NCBI GenBank assembly: GCA_019243895.1
Contig: JAFATP010000176.1
Span: 1 to 5,370, forward strand
Source of the DNA: Alphaproteobacteria bacterium
Lineage (GTDB): Bacteria > Pseudomonadota > Alphaproteobacteria > Rickettsiales > SXRF01
Direction of reading: 5' to 3'
DNA length: 5,370 bases
Positions 1 to 5,370 of the stretch are shown here, piece after piece. The notes beneath the pieces were generated by a model. It worked only from the letters and a program-made list of their open reading frames with translations, had not been told where the DNA came from and made no database searches. Position 1 is the first letter of the stretch. Every line of letters begins with the position of its first letter. A program made the position numbers and the translations under genes.

Positions 1-1430
1 ACCTCCCGCTTCATGACTATCTTTTCTCCCCAGGCGCGGCTGGTCTCCGGCGGCCATTTGTTGGTGGCGTCGAGGCCGACCTTGCCGCCCAGCCCCGTCT
101 CCGGCGAGGCAAAATCGAGATAATCGATGGGGGTATTGTCGATCAACGTCAGGTCGCGCACCGGGTCCATGCGCGTCGAGACGGCCCAGATCACGTCTTT
201 CCAGTCGCGGATGTTGATATCGTCATCGACGACGATGATCCATTTGGTGTAGATGAACTGGCGCAGAAACGACCAGATGCCCATCATGACGCGCTTGGCG
301 TGGCCGGGATAGGCTTTCTTAATGGAGGCGACGGCGACGCGGTAGGAACAGCCTTCCGGCGGCAGGTAAAAATCGACGATTTCAGGGAATTGCTGCACCA
401 GCAGCGGCACGAAGATCTCATTCAGCGCCTCGCCCAGCACGCTCGGCTCATCCGGCGGCCGGCCAGTGTAAGTGCTGACGTAAATGGGATTGGCGCGCAT
501 GGTGACGGCGCTTAAGGTGAACACCGGAAACGGCTCGATGCTGTTGTAATATCCGGTATGGTCGCCATACGGCCCTTCCTCGCGGTAGTCGGTCAACGAC
601 ACATGCCCCTCCAGCACGATCTCGGCGCTGGCGGGCACCATCAGCGGCACCGTCTTGCACGGCACCAGCTCGGTCTTGGCGCCGCGCAGCAGGCCCGCCA
701 GCTTATATTCCGAAAGCGTTTCGGGCGCGGGCATGACGGCCGCCAGCATGGTGGCGGGATCGGCGCCGATAACGGCGGCGGCGGGCAAGGGCTCCGTAAG
801 CCGTTCTTTCCGACGCGCATGATGCGCCGCGCCGCCGCGGTGCTTCAGCCAGCGCATCAAGGTTTGATTCCTTCCCAGCACCTGCATGCGGTAGATGCCC
901 AGATTGAAATTGTCCTCCGGCGTGTCGGGGCGCGGTCCCGCCGTCACCACCAGCGGCCAGGTGATCAGCGGCGCCGGCTCGCCCGGCCAGCAGGTCTGGA
1001 TGGGCAGCAGGCCGAGATCGATATCATGACCCTGCAATACAACCTCCTGGCATGGCGCGCGGGAAACCGTCCTGGGCTGCATCGTCATTACCGTTTTCAA
1101 CAGCGGCATCATGGAAAGCGCCTCGCGCAAGCCGCCCGGCGGCTCCGGCTGGCGGAGGAACGCCAGCATCTCTCCCAGTTCGCGCAGCTGGTGCGGCTGG
1201 CGGCCCAGGCCCTGCGCCACCCGCTCCACGGTGCCGAAAAGATTGATCAGCACCGGCAGGTTGGCGCGCCCGGTTACGTTCTCGAACAGCACGGCGGGGC
1301 CGCCGCTGCGCACCAGGCGGCAGCCGATCTCCGTCATTTCCAGCACCGGCGACACCGGCGCCTGCACCCGCGCCAGGCGGCTTTGCGCCTCCAGCGCCTG
1401 CATGAAATCGCGAAGGGAGTAATATGTCAT
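1..1430 (-). CDS. ubiD: UbiD, 3-polyprenyl-4-hydroxybenzoate decarboxylase (3' end cut by window)
   Basis: The protein decarboxylates 3-polyprenyl-4-hydroxybenzoate in ubiquinone biosynthesis, using the prenylated FMN cofactor made by UbiX. Translation from the ATG at 1430-1428 gives 476 complete residues that follow the E. coli UbiD pattern along the whole length. Landmarks are [19 protein letters not shown] near residues 33-51, [13 protein letters not shown] (146-158), NLGIYR with N176 and R181, MRWLKHRGG with H198, SAEIVLEG (268-275), [11 protein letters not shown] (285-295), [11 protein letters not shown] (319-329), and [12 protein letters not shown] (432-443). By family knowledge, N176, H198 and the SAEIVLEG acid bind metal and cofactor, while R181, E285 and D290 correspond to the catalytic Arg and acidic residues. 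E. coli UbiD has 497 residues, so only about 20 or more C-terminal residues are missing. No frameshift or internal stop was seen. The gene is transcribed divergently from the PRC/PLD/EEP cluster. No good Shine-Dalgarno precedes the start. Confidence 0.97.
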   Translation of the reverse strand, partial: MTYYSLRDFMQALEAQSRLARVQAPVSPVLEMTEIGCRLVRSGGPAVLFENVTGRANLPVLINLFGTVERVAQGLGRQPHQLRELGEMLAFLRQPEPPGGLREALSMMPLLKTVMTMQPRTVSRAPCQEVVLQGHDIDLGLLPIQTCWPGEPAPLITWPLVVTAGPRPDTPEDNFNLGIYRMQVLGRNQTLMRWLKHRGGAAHHARRKERLTEPLPAAAVIGADPATMLAAVMPAPETLSEYKLAGLLRGAKTELVPCKTVPLMVPASAEIVLEGHVSLTDYREEGPYGDHTGYYNSIEPFPVFTLSAVTMRANPIYVSTYTGRPPDEPSVLGEALNEIFVPLLVQQFPEIVDFYLPPEGCSYRVAVASIKKAYPGHAKRVMMGIWSFLRQFIYTKWIIVVDDDINIRDWKDVIWAVSTRMDPVRDLTLIDNTPIDYLDFASPETGLGGKVGLDATNKWPPETSRAWGEKIVMKRE

Positions 1431-1436
1431 GGCCAC

Positions 1437-1471
1437 GTTATAGCAACCCCGGACGCAGAAAGGAAATTATA
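1437..1471 (-). promoter_or_regulatory. Candidate ubiD promoter (-10 elements)
   Basis: Read on the minus strand, 1471-1466 is a perfect TATAAT, which would start transcription near 1459 and give a leader of about 29 nt before the ubiD ATG. No good -35 hexamer stands 16-18 bp upstream; the spacer region is A-rich instead. A second weaker -10, TATAAC at 1442-1437 with TTCCTT 17 bp upstream at 1465-1460, would give an almost leaderless transcript. The assignment rests on motif match and position only. Confidence 0.35.
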
Positions 1472-1520
1472 GGTTTTTTATGGATTTTTTGCGCGCGGCG
1501 CCAGTTTTCTTTATGTGTTC

Positions 1521-1549
1521 TTGTTTATAGTGAATAAGCTGGATATAAG
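1521..1549 (+). promoter_or_regulatory. Candidate sigma70-type promoter of the PRC-PLD-EEP cluster
   Basis: TTGTTT at 1521-1526 and TATAAG at 1544-1549 are separated by 17 bp, which is the optimal spacing for a housekeeping sigma factor. Transcription would begin near 1556, leaving a leader of roughly 47 nt before the ATG at 1603. It is the only promoter-like pair seen ahead of the three-gene cluster, so it would drive all three genes. The hexamers match consensus at four (TTGTTT) and five (TATAAG) positions. Confidence 0.4.
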
Positions 1550-1602
1550 CGCTGCCATTAGGGCTATAACGGCCTGCCACAGCCTCAAAATTACAGGTAC
1601 TC

Positions 1603-1968
1603 ATGCCGATGCAAACTCACTCCGGACCCACGGTGCTGTTTGTCAAGTCCCTGCTGGGACTCCAGATGACCGGCCGCGAAAATGCGGTGCTCGGCGTGGT
1701 GGAGGATGTGGCGCTGGATGAGTCGGGGAAAGTGGCATATATAGCGCTGGCGCATGGCGGGTTGCTGGGCACTGCGCTCGGCGGCAAGCATTTCGCCGTG
1801 CCGTTCGGGGCTATCGCCATCCATAATGACGGTCAAGGGGGGTTGCAGCTTACGCTGGACGCCAGCGCGGCGGAGCTTGCCGGAGCGCCGGGCTATGATC
1901 CGCAAAACCCGCCGCTTGCCGCCGACGCATCCTTCCATGAAGGGCCGGCGATGACGCTGCGCGTTTAA
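1603..1968 (+). CDS. Small PRC-barrel domain protein
   Basis: This 121-aa soluble protein contains one PRC-barrel at about residues 12-73. The family pattern is visible: a strand ending in LLGLQMTGRENAVLGVVEDV, then ALDESGKVAYIALAHGGLLG with the typical acidic-Gly turn, and FAVPFGAIAI as the last strand. The tail resembles the extension found in many alphaproteobacterial PRC proteins (SAAELAGAPGYDPQNP, residues 88-103). There is no signal peptide or membrane segment, so a cytoplasmic location is likely. PRC barrels are known as small protein-interaction or RNA-processing-linked folds, as in RimM and the photosynthetic reaction centre H subunit; no specific role can be assigned here. The ATG at 1603 has a weak AGG at 1595-1597, 5 nt upstream; the ATG at 1609 is an alternative start. 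It is first in a likely operon with the PLD and EEP genes, and its stop codon touches the next start. Confidence 0.85.
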   Translation: MPMQTHSGPTVLFVKSLLGLQMTGRENAVLGVVEDVALDESGKVAYIALAHGGLLGTALGGKHFAVPFGAIAIHNDGQGGLQLTLDASAAELAGAPGYDPQNPPLAADASFHEGPAMTLRV

Positions 1969-3078
1969 ATGGCACTGCCGTCTCCCTCCGCCGTTAAAGA
2001 GCCGGATCCCCGCTGGCGGCTTTATCATCGTTCCCAGGATGCATGGCAGGCGATGGAAGCGGATTGCGCCGCCGCGCGCATCAGCATTGAATGCGAAATG
2101 TATATTTTCGAGAACGACGCGCTGGGGCGGCGGTTTTTGCGCCTGTTCTGGCGCAAGGCCGGTGAAGGGGTGGCCGTGCGCCTCTTGTTCGACAGCATCG
2201 GCAGCTGGAATATCCGGCGCTCGCTTCGCCTCAAGGTTCTGCGCCGCCGCGGCGTGAGCGTGGCGTTTTTCAATCCCGTGAACGGCTGGCGGGCGCTGCG
2301 GCCGGCATCGCTGCTGCCGCGCACCCATGCCAAGGTGATGCTGATCGATTCGCGGCTGCTCCACATCGGAGGGGTATGCATTGACGGCCGCATGCGCCGT
2401 TGGCGCGACACGCATATCCGCGTCCTGGGGAAAGTGGCCGCGGAGGCGGCGGCCAGCCTGGATCATCTGTGGCGGCGCTTCATCGGCATTCCCGTTTCCC
2501 GCCCCGTTGAAAACCGCGAGCCGCTCCGGCCCGAAGGGTTCCGCTTCGCCACCAGCCTGGCGGGAACGCGCAAAAATCTCATTTACCGTGAAGTCGTGCG
2601 CCATGTGCGCGGCGCGAAAGTGCGCGTGCGGCTGATGACGCCGTATTTCATTCCCGGCCGAATGCTGTTTCGCCTGATCAAGCAGCAGGCGCGGCGAGGA
2701 ATACAAGTGGAGCTGATCGTATCGGAGGCCAGCGACGTGCGCCTTGCGGATTGGGTGGCGCTCAGCTATTTTCCATCGCTGGTGCGGGCAGGCGTGCATG
2801 TTTACCGCTACCTTCCGTCGGTGATGCACGCCAAGGTGGTGATGGTGGATGATGACTGGGCGACGCTGGGCAGCATGAACCTTGACCATTTGAGCCTGTT
2901 CCGTAACCGTGAGGCCAATCTGCTGATCACCGACCGCGCGGCGGTGGGCACGCTGAACGCGCAGTTCGACGCAGACCTTGCGCAATGCCGCCTGGCGACG
3001 GCGCGCGAGCTTCTGGCCGTGCCCCCGCTGCAACGCCTGGTCGGCAGGATCGGCCGGGGGTTTAAAGGATTTTTATAA
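1969..3078 (+). CDS. Phospholipase D superfamily protein, ClsB-like cardiolipin synthase candidate
   Basis: This 369-aa protein has two HKD catalytic motifs of the phospholipase D superfamily. The first is HAKVMLID with H120, K122 and D127; the second is HAKVVMVD with H287, K289 and D294, followed by GSMN (301-304). Between them is DTHIRVLG (147-154) and a following LDHLWRRF, a pattern typical of bacterial cardiolipin synthases, and the N-terminus has ECEMYIFENDALG (41-53). No membrane segment or signal peptide is seen, as in ClsB, which is about 413 residues. By family knowledge such enzymes join two phosphatidyl groups at the inner membrane to make cardiolipin; a PLD-type hydrolase or nuclease cannot be excluded. 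In the first motif the position usually held by Asn after the Gly-Gly is C137. The start codon follows the PRC stop directly, with no evident Shine-Dalgarno, so translational coupling is likely. Confidence 0.93.
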   Translation: MALPSPSAVKEPDPRWRLYHRSQDAWQAMEADCAAARISIECEMYIFENDALGRRFLRLFWRKAGEGVAVRLLFDSIGSWNIRRSLRLKVLRRRGVSVAFFNPVNGWRALRPASLLPRTHAKVMLIDSRLLHIGGVCIDGRMRRWRDTHIRVLGKVAAEAAASLDHLWRRFIGIPVSRPVENREPLRPEGFRFATSLAGTRKNLIYREVVRHVRGAKVRVRLMTPYFIPGRMLFRLIKQQARRGIQVELIVSEASDVRLADWVALSYFPSLVRAGVHVYRYLPSVMHAKVVMVDDDWATLGSMNLDHLSLFRNREANLLITDRAAVGTLNAQFDADLAQCRLATARELLAVPPLQRLVGRIGRGFKGFL

Positions 3079-3082
3079 CTCC

Positions 3083-3832
3083 ATGCCAACGCGTATTCTA
3101 CTTACCAACATGGGTTATGCGCGCGGCATCAACGGCACGCTGGGCCAGCATATGCGGTATGCGGCGCGGCATGTGTGGAGCAGGCCCGGAGTGCAAAAGC
3201 GTGTGCTGGCGTTGCTGAAGGCGCTGATCCACCAGCGCGAGGTGGATATCTGTTGCCTGCTCGAGGTGGATACCGGCTCGTTCGGCTCGCACGGTATGAA
3301 CCAGCTGAACGCGCTGATGGACGAAGAATACCGCTATGCCGACGCGCAAAGCAAATACGGCACGGAAAGCCGCCATCACCGCGCGCCGCTCACCGCCGGC
3401 AAAAGCAACGGGTTCATCGCGCGGCGCGATTATCCTTTCGAGACGCTCTATTTCACCGTCGGCACCAAGCGGCTGATATACCGGGTGCGCCTGGGGGCCG
3501 GACTCACCCTTTATTTCACGCATTTTTCCCTGAAGCGCGCGGTGCGCGAGCGCCAGCTGTATGAGCTGTTCGAACTGGCCGACGGCACGGAAGGCGAAGT
3601 GATTCTGATGGGTGATTTCAACGTGCTGACCGGGCTGGACGAGGTGCGCCCGCTGCTGGCGACGCGCCCGCTGACGCTGCTGAACGATCCGGCGGTGCAC
3701 ACCTTCGTATTTCACCGCCGCAGGCTGGTGCTGGATTTATGCATCGCCTCTAAAAGCCTGGCGGCGCGCGCGTCGCTTGAGGTGATCCCCCAGCCGTATT
3801 CGGATCACGCCGCCCTCCTGCTGACGCTGTAG
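3083..3832 (+). CDS. Endonuclease/exonuclease/phosphatase (EEP) family hydrolase
   Basis: This 249-aa protein has the EEP (DNase I / APE1 / sphingomyelinase-like) metal-dependent phosphoesterase fold. Motifs in order are N9 in LLTNMGYARG, E61 in CCLLEVD, GKSNGFIARRDYP (106-118), H147 in YFTHFSLKRAVRERQL, GDFN with D178 and N180, D218 in VLDLCIAS, and the C-terminal SDH with D241 and H242. All expected metal and phosphate ligands are present, so it should be active on a phosphodiester or phosphomonoester; the substrate cannot be read from sequence. There is no signal peptide or membrane span. The ATG at 3083 lies 4 nt after the PLD stop; AAGGA at 3065-3069 inside the end of the PLD gene is a rather distant ribosome site, and the first strand begins right after this Met. 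An upstream in-frame ATG at 2978 would add 35 unrelated residues overlapping the PLD gene and is disfavoured. E. coli YbhP is a similar 253-aa EEP protein beside clsB. Confidence 0.92.
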   Translation: MPTRILLTNMGYARGINGTLGQHMRYAARHVWSRPGVQKRVLALLKALIHQREVDICCLLEVDTGSFGSHGMNQLNALMDEEYRYADAQSKYGTESRHHRAPLTAGKSNGFIARRDYPFETLYFTVGTKRLIYRVRLGAGLTLYFTHFSLKRAVRERQLYELFELADGTEGEVILMGDFNVLTGLDEVRPLLATRPLTLLNDPAVHTFVFHRRRLVLDLCIASKSLAARASLEVIPQPYSDHAALLLTL

Positions 3833-3847
3833 AAGCGCCTTTATACT
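3821..3847 (+). promoter_or_regulatory. Weak candidate promoter ahead of polA
   Basis: TATACT at 3842-3847 is a good -10 match, but the nearest -35-like hexamer, CTGACG at 3821-3826, sits only 15 bp upstream and overlaps the end of the EEP gene. It would start transcription close to 3854, about 28 nt before the polA ATG. No terminator separates the EEP gene from polA, so polA may also receive readthrough transcription. Confidence 0.2.
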
Positions 3848-3881
3848 GGCGCGCCGTGTATTCTCTCATTACATAGACATT

Positions 3882-5370
3882 ATGCCCACGCTTTATCTCA
3901 TTGACGGCTCCGGCTATATCTTCCGCGCCTATCACGCGCTGCCGCCGCTTTCCAGCCCCTCCGGCACGCCGGTGGGCGCCGTGTACGGCTTTTTGAACAT
4001 GCTGCTGAAGCTGCGGGAAACCACCGGGGACGACGCCATCGCCGTGGTGTTTGACGCCGGGCGCCATACCTTCCGCAACCGCATGTATGACGGCTATAAG
4101 GCGAACCGCCCCGAGGCGCCGGCGGATCTGATTCCGCAATTCGCGCTGGTGCGCGAGGCGGCCGATGCGCTGGGCATCGCCCGCGTCGAGCGCGACGATG
4201 TGGAGGCGGACGATGTTATCGCCTCCTATGCGCGGAAAGCGCGGGAGGCGGGGATGGAGGTGGTGATCGTCTCCTCCGACAAGGATCTGATGCAGCTGGT
4301 GGGCGAAGGCATTCGCATGCACGATCCCATCAAGAACAAGCCGATCGGCGAAGCCGAGGTGATGGAAAAATTCGGCGTGCCGCCGGCAAAGGTGCGCGAG
4401 GTGCTCTCCCTGATCGGCGACAGCTCCGACAACGTGCCCGGCGTGCCGGGCATCGGCCCGAAAACCGCGGCGGAGCTGATCGGGCAATACGGCGATTTAG
4501 AAACGCTGCTGGCGCATGCCGCCGAGATCAGGCAGGAGAAGCGGCGGGCGATGCTGATGGAGCACGCGGATAAGGCGCGGCTGTCGCACGCGCTGGTGGG
4601 GCTGAAGGAAGACGTGGAGCTGCCGCTGCCGCTGGAAGCGCTGGCTGCGCGCGCGCCGGAGGCGGAAAAGCTTGGTGATTTCCTGCAGGCGCAGGGGTTC
4701 AAATCATTGTTCGCGCGCCTGAAACCCCGCTTCGAATTTGCCGAGCGCGAAGGTGCGCCGCCCGTTGCCGCTTCATCCCCGCCGGCGGTGGCGTATGAGG
4801 CGGTACAGGAGATGAACTCGCTGGAGCGCTGGGTCAGGCAGGCGCAGGCGCAAGGCATGGTGGGGGTGGATTTGCAGGCGACCTCCGGCGACGCCATGCG
4901 CGCCGAGATGATCGGCGTCGCCCTCAGCCTGTCTCCGGGAATAGCGTGTTATATTCCGCTCGGCCACCGCAAGCCGGGTTCGGAATCCATGTCCTTGCCC
5001 CGCGACGATTTATTTGCCGCGCCGGCGGGGCTGGCGCCGGATTGCGGGTTTTCGCAATTACCGCGGGATGCGGCGCTGGCGGCGCTTAAACCGCTCTTCG
5101 AGGATGCCAGCGTGCTGAAGGTGGGATCGGACATTAAATATGACGCCCTGCTGCTGAAGCGCCACGGCATTGGGCTGGCGCCGGTCGATGACAGCATGCT
5201 GCTGTCCTATCTGCTGGGAGCGGGGCTGCACGGCCATGCGATGGAGGAGCTTTCGGAGCGTTATCTCGGCCATAAGCCGATGGCGTATGAGGAAGTCACC
5301 GGCACCGGCAAGGCGCGCATCGGTTTCGCCGAGGCGGGGCTGGAAAAAGCCTGCGCTTACGCCGCGGAAG
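3882..5370 (+). CDS. polA: DNA polymerase I, N-terminal half (cut by window edge)
   Basis: The first 496 residues are visible; typical PolA proteins have around 930, so the whole polymerase domain lies beyond 5370. Residues 1-290 form the 5' nuclease (FEN) domain: D8 in LIDGSGYIFRAYHALPP, D58 in VVFDAG, YKANRP (72-77), E108, D110 and D111 in DDVEADDV, D133 and D135 in VSSDKDLM, and D180 and D183 in GDSSDNVPGVPGIGPKTAAE with its helix-hairpin-helix. This domain looks fully active and would remove RNA primers and flaps in Okazaki maturation and excision repair. After a Pro/Ala-rich linker near 291-303 comes the 3'-5' exonuclease domain. Its Exo I motif reads V-D330-L-Q332, with Gln where family members have Glu; Exo II is SDIKYD (416-421) with the catalytic D421; Exo III begins with Y493. 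The domain may be weakened. The 49-bp gap from the EEP gene holds no clear ribosome-binding site. Confidence 0.97.
   Translation, partial: MPTLYLIDGSGYIFRAYHALPPLSSPSGTPVGAVYGFLNMLLKLRETTGDDAIAVVFDAGRHTFRNRMYDGYKANRPEAPADLIPQFALVREAADALGIARVERDDVEADDVIASYARKAREAGMEVVIVSSDKDLMQLVGEGIRMHDPIKNKPIGEAEVMEKFGVPPAKVREVLSLIGDSSDNVPGVPGIGPKTAAELIGQYGDLETLLAHAAEIRQEKRRAMLMEHADKARLSHALVGLKEDVELPLPLEALAARAPEAEKLGDFLQAQGFKSLFARLKPRFEFAEREGAPPVAASSPPAVAYEAVQEMNSLERWVRQAQAQGMVGVDLQATSGDAMRAEMIGVALSLSPGIACYIPLGHRKPGSESMSLPRDDLFAAPAGLAPDCGFSQLPRDAALAALKPLFEDASVLKVGSDIKYDALLLKRHGIGLAPVDDSMLLSYLLGAGLHGHAMEELSERYLGHKPMAYEEVTGTGKARIGFAEAGLEKACAYAAE

Larger units (their letters stand above)
1431..1602. other. Divergent intergenic region between ubiD and the PRC-PLD-EEP cluster
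   Basis: These 172 bp separate the two divergently transcribed starts and are visibly richer in A and T than the flanking genes, with T-runs at 1474-1479 and 1485-1490. They contain candidate -10 elements in both directions, which are listed separately. A GC-only block, GCGCGCGGCGCC, lies at 1491-1502 and contains two overlapping self-complementary hexamers; it is not followed by a T-run in a position where any gene ends, so it is not read as a terminator. No small ORF with convincing coding character is seen here. Confidence 0.8.

Noticed and set aside
558..1472. 304-codon open frame on the plus strand opposite ubiD
   Set aside because: The product is a low-complexity His/Arg/Gln-rich shadow of the ubiD codons, and the minus strand encodes an unmistakable UbiD.
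1515..1721. 68-codon plus-strand frame beginning in the intergenic region
   Set aside because: It starts upstream of the likely transcription start, overlaps the PRC gene out of frame, and shows no ribosome-binding site or recognisable domain.
1591..3033. 480-codon open frame on the minus strand opposite the PRC and PLD genes
   Set aside because: Its translation is rich in His, Gln and Arg with no recognisable domain, and it mirrors two clearly conserved plus-strand proteins. In GC-rich DNA such long antisense frames arise by chance.
2978..3082. Upstream start for the EEP gene adding 35 residues
   Set aside because: The added segment overlaps the PLD gene, is Arg/Trp/Cys-rich without EEP character, and the family's first beta-strand begins right after the Met at 3083.
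3833..3881. Possible terminator at the palindrome GGCGCGCC between the EEP gene and polA
   Set aside because: The palindrome has no loop and no following T-run, so it does not form an intrinsic terminator.
3750..4897. Two long minus-strand frames opposite polA
   Set aside because: They lie over the conserved 5' nuclease domain of PolA, and their Ser/Ala/Arg- or His-rich translations match no family I know.

Overview
This window reads as chromosomal DNA from a GC-rich Gram-negative bacterium. The class is probably Alphaproteobacteria, inferred from the flavour of the UbiD, PRC-barrel and PolA proteins; the sequence alone does not prove it. Coding density is high, gaps are short, and several genes lack a clear Shine-Dalgarno site. 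No mobile element, RNA gene or CRISPR array is visible.

Layout: (1) On the minus strand, positions 1-1430 hold ubiD, the decarboxylase of ubiquinone biosynthesis, cut at its 3' end by the window edge. (2) A 172-bp, relatively AT-rich divergent intergenic region (1431-1602) carries plausible promoter elements facing both ways. (3) On the plus strand, three tightly packed genes look like one operon: a 121-aa PRC-barrel protein (1603-1968), a 369-aa two-HKD phospholipase D / cardiolipin-synthase-like enzyme (1969-3078, starting directly after the previous stop codon and in the same frame), and a 249-aa endonuclease/exonuclease/phosphatase (EEP) fold enzyme (3083-3832, 4-nt gap). (4) After a 49-bp gap, polA (DNA polymerase I) starts at 3882 and runs off the right edge. 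The 5'-nuclease domain and about half of the 3'-5' exonuclease domain are present; the polymerase domain lies outside.

The flanking genes are housekeeping. The most distinctive part is the middle cluster. A ClsB-type PLD enzyme next to an EEP enzyme resembles the enterobacterial clsB(ybhO)-ybhP pair, which suggests a conserved functional link, perhaps in phospholipid metabolism. Here the pair is joined by a small PRC-barrel protein instead of YbhN. Two active-site details also deserve a check: the Exo I motif of PolA reads D-x-Q instead of D-x-E, and the first HKD motif of the PLD enzyme lacks the usual downstream Asn.
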